From G963708325 sp963708325 (lineage in GTDB: Bacteria > Actinomycetota > Thermoleophilia > Solirubrobacterales > 70-9), in NCBI GenBank assembly GCA_963708325.1, contig OY970203.1, forward strand, positions 1,426,001 to 1,490,000: 64,000 bases of DNA, written 5' to 3'. The notes under the pieces were generated by a model that was not told where the DNA came from, did no database searches, and was given only the letters and a program-made list of their open reading frames with translations. Positions 31,673 through 39,268 of the stretch are shown in pieces (positions within the stretch are counted from its first letter, which is position 1; each line of letters opens with the position of its first letter). Position numbers and translations under genes: made by a program.

Positions 31673-32437
31673 CTAGGGCGTGCCGGTGCTGCCGCCGCCG
31701 AGCGGGCCGGCCGGGCTCTGAAGCGGGTTCTGGCCGGGGGCCTGGCTCTTCTGCTGCTGCTTCTGCTGCTTGAGGAAGGCCTTCGCCCGCTTGCGCAGCT
31801 GGACGAGCTGCTGGCGCACGACGGCGCGCTTGGCCTTCGGCGCCATCGCCGCCGCCTTCGCCGCGGCGGCGTCGCCGGTGGCGAAGTTGCCGTCCGCGTA
31901 CTCGAACAGTGCCAGGTTCGCGTAGCCGCCGCTGCTCGGATGCTTGACGAGGACGATCTTCTGCGTGGCGGCCGCGCCGTGGGCGTCGCCGATCGTCTGG
32001 TAGGACTGGACCACGACCGTGGCGACGTTGACGTCGGGCTTCTTCGGCTTGGTCTTCAGGTAGCGCTCCCAGGCCGTCGCCGACTTGTCGAACTCCGACG
32101 CCGCCGTCTCGGTGACGTGCTGCTGGCCGGTCTGGGGGTCGGTGTGGGCCTGGACGTCGCTGTTGCCGGCGAGGTAGCGCACCCGCGCCAGCTCCAACAG
32201 CAGCTGCTGGTTGGTCGGATCGCGGCGCAGCTTCTGCTCGATCGTCGTGGCGCGGTCGTCGTACTGGCTGACGCTGCTGCCGGCCCCGCTGCCGCCGCCG
32301 ATGCCGATGCTGTCGAGCAGGCCGCTGCCGCTGCCGCCGATCCCGAACAGGACCAGGCCGGACGCCATCAGCACGGCCAGCATCGCGTAGATCACCTGGA
32401 TCAGGCGCTTGCGCTTGCCTCTGAGGTCGAACAGCAT
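31673..32437 (-). CDS. membrane-anchored TPR-like protein
   Basis: 254 residues: basic N-terminus, one membrane helix (about residues 13-33), a glycine/serine linker, then helical repeats with TPR character (DPTNQQLLLELARVRYLAGN; ALFEYADGNFATGDAAAAKAA) and a Gln-rich C-terminal tail. TPR proteins mediate protein-protein contacts; here the soluble part should face one side of the membrane. It follows tatC by 29 nt on the same strand. No specific function can be given. Confidence 0.72.
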   Translation of the reverse strand: MLFDLRGKRKRLIQVIYAMLAVLMASGLVLFGIGGSGSGLLDSIGIGGGSGAGSSVSQYDDRATTIEQKLRRDPTNQQLLLELARVRYLAGNSDVQAHTDPQTGQQHVTETAASEFDKSATAWERYLKTKPKKPDVNVATVVVQSYQTIGDAHGAAATQKIVLVKHPSSGGYANLALFEYADGNFATGDAAAAKAAAMAPKAKRAVVRQQLVQLRKRAKAFLKQQKQQQKSQAPGQNPLQSPAGPLGGGSTGTP

Positions 32438-32466
32438 CGCTCGGTCTGGAGATCGGCTCGCGGCCG

Positions 32467-33231
32467 CTAGCGGGGCTCCTGCGCGGTGGCCGCGGGAGCG
32501 CGCTCCCGCGGTCCCCCGAACAGGCGAGCGAGCACGATACTCAACTCGTACAGCCCAACCAGCGGCGCCATTATGAGAAGCATCGTCACCGGGTCGGTGC
32601 CGGGAAGCAGCATCGCCACGATCGCGCAGACCAGGATCGCGTAGCGGCGGTTGGCCGAGAGCTGCTTCGGCGTGACGATCCCCAGCCGGGTCAGCGCCAG
32701 GATCGCCACCGGCACCTGGAACACGATCCCCAGCGACACAAGGGTCATCGCGAAGAAGCTGTAGTACTCGCGCGCCCGCACCTGGATGTTGAACTGGCCC
32801 TGGTTGAAGTTGAGCAGGAACTTGGTCGCCGCTGGGAGCACGACGAAGTAGGCGAAGACGACCCCGGCGACGAACAGCGCCGGCATCATCAGCATCAGCG
32901 GCAGCGCGATCCGCCGCTCGCCTGGGCTGAAGGCCGGTACCACGAAGGCGTAGAGCTGGTAGAGCACGACCGGCAGCGACAGCAGAATCGCCCCGTAGGC
33001 CGCCAGGGTGAGCGTGGTCATGAACGGCTCGGTGACGCCGAAGGTGATCGGCACGCGGTCGCCCGGCAGGGGCGAGTTGGCGATGTCGAGCAGCAGGTGG
33101 TTCTGCCAGAAGCAGAGGCCGAACGCGACGGCGAAGACGGCGATGCAGACGATCAGCCGGCTGCGAAGCTCGTCGAGGTGCTCGACGAGGGTCAGGCGAT
33201 CCTCGAAGTCAACCGCCTTGAAGCGGGCCAC
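32467..33231 (-). CDS. tatC: Sec-independent protein translocase TatC
   Basis: 254 residues, six membrane helices. The N-terminal LVEHLDELRSRL motif, GVTEPFMTTL, and the F..VVP.F...ER pattern are the TatC signature-peptide-receptor features. Together with TatA it exports folded proteins with twin-arginine signals; the Rieske protein at 37954 has such a motif (TRRKAFT). The gene is 8 nt downstream of tatA. Confidence 0.94.
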   Translation of the reverse strand: MARFKAVDFEDRLTLVEHLDELRSRLIVCIAVFAVAFGLCFWQNHLLLDIANSPLPGDRVPITFGVTEPFMTTLTLAAYGAILLSLPVVLYQLYAFVVPAFSPGERRIALPLMLMMPALFVAGVVFAYFVVLPAATKFLLNFNQGQFNIQVRAREYYSFFAMTLVSLGIVFQVPVAILALTRLGIVTPKQLSANRRYAILVCAIVAMLLPGTDPVTMLLIMAPLVGLYELSIVLARLFGGPRERAPAATAQEPR

Positions 33232-33239
33232 GGCGGCGG

Positions 33240-33473
33240 TCAGGCCTTGTGCTCGTGAACAACCTCGGCCTCGGCGGGAGACTCCTCGTCCCCCTTTGCG
33301 AGCTCGGGCTGCTTGTGCTCCTTGTCATCCTTGTCGCCTGAGACGGAGTCCTTGAACTCGCGCATCCCGCGGCCGAGGGAGCGACCAAGCTCCGGCAGCC
33401 GCTTCGGCCCGAAGATCAGCAGGGCGATCACCAGCACGACGAGGATCTCGGGCAAGCCGATCTGGTTGAACAT
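33240..33473 (-). CDS. tatA: Sec-independent protein translocase TatA
   Basis: 77 residues: short N-terminus, one membrane helix (EILVVLVIALLIFGPKRLPEL) with the conserved FGPKRLPELG hinge, an amphipathic helix (GRSLGRGMREFKD) and a charged tail. It polymerises to form the Tat pore. TACCAT lies 8 nt before the ATG. It leads the tatA-tatC-TPR unit. Confidence 0.93.
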   Translation of the reverse strand: MFNQIGLPEILVVLVIALLIFGPKRLPELGRSLGRGMREFKDSVSGDKDDKEHKQPELAKGDEESPAEAEVVHEHKA

Positions 33474-33481
33474 CGCCCCCT

Positions 33482-33487
33482 ATGGTA
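33482..33487 (-). promoter_or_regulatory. -10-like box (TACCAT) before tatA
   Basis: TANNNT hexamer 8 nt before the tatA ATG at 33473. Confidence 0.35.
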
Positions 33488-33522
33488 GCGGCGGTCTCCG
33501 GCGCCCCCGCCGGCCGCCCGCC

Positions 33523-34098
33523 TCAGGCGTCGGTGCGGTCGAAGTTGAGGTGAAAGCGGCTGGGCGTGGGCTCCGCCTGGCCCTGGTACTTCGAGCCCGC
33601 CTCGCCGCTGCCGTAGGGGCGCTCCACGGGGCCGTCCATCCGCATGAACGAGATCTGGCCGATCGGCATGCCGTGGTAGATCGTGATCGGCAGGTTGGCG
33701 ACGTTGGAAAGCTCCAGGGTCAGATTGCCCTCGAAGCCGGGATCGACGAAGCCCGCCGTGGAGTGGATCAGGAGCCCGAGCCGGCCGAGCGAGCTCTTGC
33801 CCTCGAGCCGGGCGACGAGGTCGTCGGGCAGCCGCACCCGCTCGAGCGTCTGGCCGAGCACGAACTCCCCCGGGTGCAGGACGAAGGGGTCGTCGCCCTC
33901 GACCTCGACCAGCTCGGTGAGGTCATCCATCGGCTTGCGAACGTCGATGTAGGGGCGGCGGGCGTTGTGAAAGACGCGGAAGCGGCGGTCCACGCGCACG
34001 TCGACGCTGGAAGGTTGGACGAGGGACTCGTCGAATGGATCGATGACGATCCTGCCGGCCGCAATCTCGGCCCTGATGGTCCCGTCGCTGAGAACCAT
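33523..34098 (-). CDS. dcd: dCTP deaminase
   Basis: 191 residues from ATG 34098 (MVLSDGTIR). LVQPSSVDVRVD, HPGEFVLGQTLE and the catalytic KSSLGRLGLLIHSTAGFVDP segment with the conserved Glu in GFEGNLTLEL identify Dcd. Whether it is monofunctional (dUTP product) or bifunctional (dUMP product) cannot be decided safely by eye. The frame is open upstream but conservation begins here. It diverges from the zinc-ribbon gene. Confidence 0.93.
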   Translation of the reverse strand: MVLSDGTIRAEIAAGRIVIDPFDESLVQPSSVDVRVDRRFRVFHNARRPYIDVRKPMDDLTELVEVEGDDPFVLHPGEFVLGQTLERVRLPDDLVARLEGKSSLGRLGLLIHSTAGFVDPGFEGNLTLELSNVANLPITIYHGMPIGQISFMRMDGPVERPYGSGEAGSKYQGQAEPTPSRFHLNFDRTDA

Positions 34099-34148
34099 GA
34101 ACCGCCGCAGTCTATTCGCACGTATACCGCGCAGGAGATGGCCTAAAG

Positions 34149-34595
34149 GTGGCGGGCGCAGAACCCGATAACTACGCAATGAGCATGGGGCCGGGAAGAG
34201 ATCCGAGAGGCCACGTCAAGCGCGTGGTCCTGCCGAGCGGCAAGGAGATCGAGGTCGTCTATTTCGACACCCCGGGCGACGCACCGGCCGAGCACACCGC
34301 CACCGTCCGCGCCCTGCACGTCTGCCCCGCCTGCGACTCGCAGATGGTCCATCCGACCGACTGGGAGGAGTCCGGAGAGCGCTGGCAGGTCCACCTGCGC
34401 TGCCCCGAGTGCGAGTGGACGGGCGGCGGCATCTACACCCAGGCCGAGGTCGACGACTTCGACCGCGAGCTTGACCGCGGCTGCAGCCTGATCCTCGAGG
34501 ATCTCAAGCGCCTGATCCGCTCCAACATGGAGGAGGAGGCGGACCGCTTCGCGGCGGCGCTGGCGCGGGACCAGATCCTCCCCGAGGACTTCTAG
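34149..34595 (+). CDS. hypothetical zinc-ribbon protein
   Basis: 148 residues from GTG 34149 (ATG at 34179 is an alternative). Two CxxC pairs, CPAC (about residue 59) and CPEC (about residue 83), about 25 residues apart, make a zinc ribbon, followed by an amphipathic C-terminal helix rich in acidic residues. There is no recognisable catalytic motif. It is convergent with the polyprenyl synthase gene, with a diverged hairpin repeat between them. Confidence 0.72.
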   Translation: MAGAEPDNYAMSMGPGRDPRGHVKRVVLPSGKEIEVVYFDTPGDAPAEHTATVRALHVCPACDSQMVHPTDWEESGERWQVHLRCPECEWTGGGIYTQAEVDDFDRELDRGCSLILEDLKRLIRSNMEEEADRFAAALARDQILPEDF

Positions 34596-34603
34596 TTGGT
34601 ATT

Positions 34604-34641
34604 GGCGCCAAACGCGCAAGCGTGAGGTGTCAGCCAGGTCT
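34604..34641 (-). repeat. hairpin repeat copy 7 (diverged, inverted)
   Basis: On the minus strand, right after the polyprenyl synthase stop, AACAACGATCCAGACCTGGC and the following core match copies 3 and 4 with several substitutions and a 1-bp insertion in the loop side. The outer arm became GACACC, so the hairpin is weaker. Confidence 0.7.
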
Positions 34642-34654
34642 GGATCGTTGTTCC

Positions 34655-35665
34655 TCAGCTGTAGCGGTCGACGACGCCGTCGGCGACCAGGCCGAGCAGG
34701 CGGCGCTCCTCCGGCTCGAAGACGTCGCTCTGCAGCGCCAGCTTGCCGGCGGCGACCATCTCCAACGCCTCGGCGCGCACCCGGTCGAGCGCGCCGCTGG
34801 CGGCGATGCGGTCGCAGAGCGCCTCGACCCCCGGGTGGTCGAGCGCGCGCAGATCGATGTCCGCGATCGAGCCGTCCGCCTCGGCGGCGTAGATCAACGG
34901 CAGGGTCACGGTGCCGTCGAGCAGGTCGGTGCCGCGCGCCTTTCCCGTCCGCTCGGGCGGACCGCTGACGTCGAGCACATCGTCGAGCAGCTGGAAGGCG
35001 AGCCCCACCTCGGCGCCGAAGCGTCCCAGCTCGGCCTCGCCGCCGCGGCCGGCGGCCGCCCTGCCCATCAGGCAGGCGCACTCGAACAGGCGCGCGGTCT
35101 TGAGGCGGCAGCGTTCCAGGTAGCGATCGCGGCCGATGCCCGGGTCGTAGGCGTCCCGCCGCTGCGCGAGCTCGCCCAGGGCGAGCCCGACGGAGGCGGA
35201 GCTGAGCAGCCGCACCTGGCGGTCGGCCGGCCCCCCGCCGTCCGCCACCGCTGCGCCGTCCGCGCTGAGCTCGGCGAAGGCGCGGGAGAACAGCAGGTCG
35301 CCGGTGGCCACGGCGCGGCCGCGGCCCGAGCTGGCGGCCACCGTCGGCCGGCCGCGGCGCAGGTCGGCGTCGTCGAGGACGTCGTCGTGCACGAGCGTCG
35401 CCATGTGGACCAGCTCCACGGCGACGGCGGCACGCACGCCGGCGTCGCCGCCGTCCGGGCCGGAGCAGAGCAGGACGAGCATCGGCCGCAGGCGCTTTCC
35501 CCCCGCCTCCAGGGTGGCGGTGGCGTCGGCTGCGAGCGGGTCGCCGTGGCTCTGCGCCAGCTCGCGCAGGCGCCGCTCGGCCTGCTCCATCCGCTGCGGC
35601 AGCCACGCTCCGGCCGCGTCGGTGACGACGGTTACCGGGGGCGGGACTGCGGACGGGCGGGACAC
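34655..35665 (-). CDS. long-chain polyprenyl diphosphate synthase
   Basis: 336 residues of the trans-isoprenyl diphosphate synthase fold. First aspartate-rich motif HDDVLDDADLRRGRP, GGKRLRP upstream, KTARLF helix, second motif QLLDDVLDVSG with GTDLLDGTVTLPL. It probably builds the menaquinone side chain, since menG lies just upstream (19 nt) and the bc complex genes follow the same strand. Chain length cannot be read from sequence alone. No complementary small subunit is obvious, though see the unknown gene at 38621. Confidence 0.88.
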   Translation of the reverse strand: MSRPSAVPPPVTVVTDAAGAWLPQRMEQAERRLRELAQSHGDPLAADATATLEAGGKRLRPMLVLLCSGPDGGDAGVRAAVAVELVHMATLVHDDVLDDADLRRGRPTVAASSGRGRAVATGDLLFSRAFAELSADGAAVADGGGPADRQVRLLSSASVGLALGELAQRRDAYDPGIGRDRYLERCRLKTARLFECACLMGRAAAGRGGEAELGRFGAEVGLAFQLLDDVLDVSGPPERTGKARGTDLLDGTVTLPLIYAAEADGSIADIDLRALDHPGVEALCDRIAASGALDRVRAEALEMVAAGKLALQSDVFEPEERRLLGLVADGVVDRYS

Positions 35666-35683
35666 GAAAAAGGGCGGTCGGGG

Positions 35684-36361
35684 TCAGCTGCGGACGCCGC
35701 TGTGGACAGCGATGATGCCACCGGCCAGCACGGCGTAGCGGATCCGCGTCAACCCCGCCTCGCCCATCAGCGCCGCCAGGCCCGCCGGAGAGGGGAAGCT
35801 GCGCACCGACTCGGGCAGGTAGCTGTAGGCGTCACGGTCGCCGGCGACGGCACCCAGGCGAGGAACGACGCGGTCGAACCACAGCGAGTAGAACCACGAC
35901 AGTGGCGGGCGCTGCGGCTGCGTGATCTCGAGGATTGCCAGGCGGCCGCCGGGGCGCAGCACCCGCGTCATCTGCGTCAGGCCGCGGGGGAGGTCGGCGA
36001 GGTTGCGGACGCCGAAGCCGACCGTGACCGCGTCGAACGCGGCATCCGGGTAGGGGAGCTCGAGCGCGTCGGCCCAGTCCCACTCGATCTCCGCCATCCC
36101 CGCTTCCGCCGCCTTGCCGCGGGCGATCTCGAGCATCGGCTCCGAGAAGTCGCAGCCGACCACGCGCCCCGTGGGGCCGACCCGCCGGCGCAGCTCGATC
36201 GCGAGGTCGCCGGTGCCACAGCACACGTCGAGGGCGGCGTCACCGGGGTCGAGTGCGGCGAGGTCGGCGGCGCGACGGCGCCACTGGTGGTGGAGCCCGG
36301 CGGTCATCGCCGAGTTCATCAGGTCGTAGCGCCCGGCGATGCGGTCGAACATCCGGCGCAC
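35684..36361 (-). CDS. menG: demethylmenaquinone methyltransferase
   Basis: 225 residues of the UbiE/MenG family. FDRIAGRYDLMNSAMTAGLH at the start, SAM motif LDVCCGTGDLA, GFGVRNLADLPRGL and LEITQPQRP are family motifs; the C-terminal PESVRSFPSPAGLAALM also fits. It performs the last methylation of menaquinone. The start is uncertain: GTG 36361 is the only plausible standard codon before the first conserved motif apart from ATG 36352. Confidence 0.9.
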   Translation of the reverse strand: MRRMFDRIAGRYDLMNSAMTAGLHHQWRRRAADLAALDPGDAALDVCCGTGDLAIELRRRVGPTGRVVGCDFSEPMLEIARGKAAEAGMAEIEWDWADALELPYPDAAFDAVTVGFGVRNLADLPRGLTQMTRVLRPGGRLAILEITQPQRPPLSWFYSLWFDRVVPRLGAVAGDRDAYSYLPESVRSFPSPAGLAALMGEAGLTRIRYAVLAGGIIAVHSGVRS

Positions 36362-36405
36362 CTGGCCGGAGAACTCGTCCGACCCGCGGCTAGGTCTGCG
36401 GGCGG

Positions 36406-37107
36406 CTATTGGAGCGATGCGAGGAAGTCGACCAGCTGGTTGAACTTCTGCGGCGGCAGGTCCTTGTAGACGGGCATCGGCGCGGTCGGGTTGATCAGCG
36501 TGCGGGCGATCGCCGCGCGGGGCAGCTTGGCGCCGATGTGGGTCAGCTCCGGCCCGGGGCCGTTGTTGCCGTTGTCCTTGAACTTGTGGCAGGCCAGGCA
36601 TCCGGACTGCGCCGCCACCTGCTTCCCGGCCTCGTACTGCGGCGCCACCTTGATGTCGATCGCCGTGGGCGAGCCCGCCTCGGCGCCGAGCAGCGTCAGG
36701 TAGGCCATCGCGACGATCGTCAGCACGGCGGCCGTGGTGGCGATCGGACGCCGCTCGGGACGCCGCTCGGGGCCGCGATCGTAGAACGGCAGCAGGAGCA
36801 GCAGCACCATCGCGATCGTCGGGATCCCGATCGTCGCGATCGGGACCAGCTCCGGCGGCTTGATCACCCGCAGAAGCTCGAACAGGAAGAAGAAGTACCA
36901 CTCGGGGCGAGGCACGTAGGTGGTGGTGGTCGGGTCCGCCTTCGGCCCCTGCTCGGCGCCGAGGACCAGCGCCATCGCGATCACGACTCCGACCACGACC
37001 AGCGCCATCGTCGCGTCCTTCATCACCGCGTAGGGGAAGAAGGGCTTGCCCTTCTTCTTCAGCAGCTCGTACTCCTGGAGGTAGGCCTCCTTCTCGGCGC
37101 GATTCAT
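36406..37107 (-). CDS. qcrC: menaquinol-cytochrome c reductase subunit IV fused to monohaem cytochrome c (QcrC type)
   Basis: 233 residues. The N-terminal half is the C-terminal part of cytochrome b (subunit IV: three membrane helices with the PEWYFFFLFELLR Qo-site motif, where PEWY is the catalytic equivalent of PEWY/PDDY). The C-terminal half is an exported cytochrome c domain with CLACH haem motif and a later Met (PMPVYKDL). This is the arrangement of Bacillus QcrC. ATG 37107 has SD AGGTGAGCC. It lies 8 nt after the cytochrome b gene. Confidence 0.9.
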   Translation of the reverse strand: MNRAEKEAYLQEYELLKKKGKPFFPYAVMKDATMALVVVGVVIAMALVLGAEQGPKADPTTTTYVPRPEWYFFFLFELLRVIKPPELVPIATIGIPTIAMVLLLLLPFYDRGPERRPERRPIATTAAVLTIVAMAYLTLLGAEAGSPTAIDIKVAPQYEAGKQVAAQSGCLACHKFKDNGNNGPGPELTHIGAKLPRAAIARTLINPTAPMPVYKDLPPQKFNQLVDFLASLQ

Positions 37108-37115
37108 CGGCTCAC

Positions 37116-37928
37116 CTAGCCGATCTCCTCGGTGCGGACCGACTTCGGCCGCTCCGAGCGCAGCCAGGGCGGCGCGGTCGTGCCGAGCTTGACCACGAGG
37201 TAGAGGTGGGCGCCGATCATCGCCACGATCAGGCCGGGCACGAGCAGCATGTGGATCGCGTAGAAGCGCGACAGCGTGGTGGCGCCGAACTCCGGCCCGG
37301 CGCGCAGGAAGTCGCTCAGGTAGGGCCCGATGATCGGTCCGGTGCCGTTGATGTTGACGCCGACCACGGTGGCCCAGAACGAGCGCTGGTCGAACGGCAG
37401 CAGGTAGCCGGTGAAGCCCATGATCAGAGTCAGGATCAGCAGCACGACGCCGATCACCCAGTTGAGCTCGCGCGGGTACTTGTAGGCGCCGAAGAAGAAG
37501 GTGCGCCCCATGTGGAGGAAGACCAGGATCACCATCACGCTGGCGCCCCACTTGTGCATCCCCCGCACGAACTCGCCGAGGAAGACGTCGTTGGTGAGGT
37601 GGGTGATGCTGTCGTAGGCCTGGGTCGCCGACGGGGTGTAGTACATCGCCAGGAAGACGCCGGTCACGGCCTGGACCACGAAGGCGAAGAGCGTGGCCGA
37701 GCCGAGTGTGTAGAACCAGTTCGTGCCCTTCGGGACCTTGCGGTAGAGCATCCCCGTGAGGAACCCGGTGGCGCCCATGCGCTCGTCCACCCAGCCGAGG
37801 ACGTCGACCGCGCCCTCCTTGGCGATCTCCGCCGGCCTGGCACCGTCGCGGCGGCCGTTGCCCTCGCCGGGCTTGGCCGTGCGCCGCGGCGGGGACGGAG
37901 TGCGGTTGCGCTTGCGGAACGGGGCCAT
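37116..37928 (-). CDS. qcrB: menaquinol-cytochrome c reductase cytochrome b (b6-type)
   Basis: 270 residues. After a basic N-terminus, four membrane helices carry two His pairs: HKWGASVMVILVFLH (13 residues between) and HMLLVPGLIVAMIGAH (14 between); the longer second spacing is typical of b6-type short cytochromes. The GFTGYLLPFDQRSFWA segment forms the quinol site. Together with the Rieske protein and QcrC it oxidises menaquinol and pumps protons. ATG 37928 has SD GGAGG. Confidence 0.92.
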   Translation of the reverse strand: MAPFRKRNRTPSPPRRTAKPGEGNGRRDGARPAEIAKEGAVDVLGWVDERMGATGFLTGMLYRKVPKGTNWFYTLGSATLFAFVVQAVTGVFLAMYYTPSATQAYDSITHLTNDVFLGEFVRGMHKWGASVMVILVFLHMGRTFFFGAYKYPRELNWVIGVVLLILTLIMGFTGYLLPFDQRSFWATVVGVNINGTGPIIGPYLSDFLRAGPEFGATTLSRFYAIHMLLVPGLIVAMIGAHLYLVVKLGTTAPPWLRSERPKSVRTEEIG

Positions 37929-37953
37929 CAGCCCTCCTCTGCGCGGGCGGCGC

Positions 37954-38628
37954 TCATGGCGGCGGCGGCGGCACGGTCGGCCGCGGCGGGTAGAGGACGT
38001 TCCAGATCCCGCCGGTGAACTCGCCCGGGTCGCGGGCCCGCACCGGGTCGAGCTGCGAGGTGACGCTGTAGCGCGGGCCAAGCTCCACCTGGCCGTGGCG
38101 CACCCTGGTCTGGAATCGGTCGAGCGGACGCACCGGCGGGCCACCGATGCGCTTTCCCTGGAAGTCGTAGACGCCGCCGTGACAGGGGCAGATGAAGTTG
38201 CCGGCGGCCTGCACGAAGCGCACCGGGCAGCCGAGGTGGGCGCAGCGGGTGGAGATCGCGATGAACTCGGTCGGGTCCTCCTTCAGCTGCTCGCTGCCCT
38301 TGCGCACGTAGGCGGTCGTCTTGCCGGCCTCGCCGATGTTGGGGACGATCGTGAACACGACCGGCCGGTACGTGTCCGCGACGAAGTCATCGGCCGGCCC
38401 GACCGGCTCCCACAGCACCTTGGGGCGGTGGAAGACCGGGGCGAGCGCGAAGCCGGCGGCGGGCAGCACGATCGCCACGGCGGCGACCCCTCCCACCGCC
38501 TGGGAGGCGACCGTGAACGCCTTCCGGCGGGTCATCGACTCGCCCTCGAAATGGCCGGGCGGGTCCATCTTCGGCGGCCCGTTCGGCGGTCCGCCTCGCT
38601 GCTGCTCTCTGTCGCCGTTCTCAGCCAA
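37954..38628 (-). CDS. qcrA: Rieske iron-sulfur protein
   Basis: 224 residues. A hydrophilic N-terminus leads to TRRKAFT and one hydrophobic helix (about 38-60), a Tat-type anchor, consistent with tatA/tatC nearby. The [2Fe-2S] ligands are in CAHLGC and CPCHGG, with the GPP loop at GGPPVRPL. It transfers electrons from menaquinol to cytochrome c. The start overlaps the unknown gene upstream by 8 nt. Confidence 0.94.
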   Translation of the reverse strand: MAENGDREQQRGGPPNGPPKMDPPGHFEGESMTRRKAFTVASQAVGGVAAVAIVLPAAGFALAPVFHRPKVLWEPVGPADDFVADTYRPVVFTIVPNIGEAGKTTAYVRKGSEQLKEDPTEFIAISTRCAHLGCPVRFVQAAGNFICPCHGGVYDFQGKRIGGPPVRPLDRFQTRVRHGQVELGPRYSVTSQLDPVRARDPGEFTGGIWNVLYPPRPTVPPPPP

Positions 38629-39268
38629 GCTCGGGTGCCTCGGGGGGGTCGAAGTCTATTGCCTCGGCCGCGGATCGCAGCGGCTCCGCCAGCCCGAAAC
38701 GGCCCGCCATCCGGGCCGCCGACCGCCACAGCGCGCCGCCCCCGTCATGCCCGTCGCGAAGCGCCACCTTGGCCTCCTCGTGGGCGGCGCCGCCGCCGCA
38801 GGCGACGGCGGTGACCGCGGCCAGCCAGAGCGCGCCGGCGGCTGCGCCCGACCCGGCGGCGTGGATCCTGGCCGAGAGGCTGATCAGGTCGGAGAGCTCG
38901 GCGACCGCCGCCACGTCGCCCAGGGCGGCCAGCCGGTCGAGGCCCAGCGCGTACAGATAGTCGCCGGCGAGCAGGCCGAGGTCGGCGTCGAAGCCACGCA
39001 GCAGGCGCGACTCGCCGTAGTGCAGCAGATAGCCCTCGCGGATCGCCTCCACCAGCAGCGCGTACTCCCCCGGCGCCGGGGCGGCGCAGGGGCCCGCCGC
39101 GGCGAGCAGGCCGAGGGCCGGCTCGGCGTCGGGCTCGGCGGCCACGTGCGGCGAGATCACCGAGCCCTCGGCGCGCAGCTCGCCCGCCAGGAAGCGCAGG
39201 GCGCCGACGGGCTCCGGCGCGCTCGCCGGGCGGCTCGAGCCGCGGGCGGCGAGCTGGAGGCTATCCAT
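38621..39268 (-). CDS. unknown helical protein in the haem/menaquinone operon
   Basis: 215 residues, rich in Ala and Leu and predicted all-helical. LLRGFDADLGLLAGDYLYAL followed by GLDRLAALGD recalls a helix of trans-isoprenyl diphosphate synthases (normally LLAGDFL.A), but no DDxxD motif is present, so it may be a non-catalytic relative or unrelated. ATG 39268 overlaps the hemL end and its stop overlaps qcrA, so it is translationally linked to both. No function assigned. Confidence 0.65.
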   Translation of the reverse strand: MDSLQLAARGSSRPASAPEPVGALRFLAGELRAEGSVISPHVAAEPDAEPALGLLAAAGPCAAPAPGEYALLVEAIREGYLLHYGESRLLRGFDADLGLLAGDYLYALGLDRLAALGDVAAVAELSDLISLSARIHAAGSGAAAGALWLAAVTAVACGGGAAHEEAKVALRDGHDGGGALWRSAARMAGRFGLAEPLRSAAEAIDFDPPEAPELG

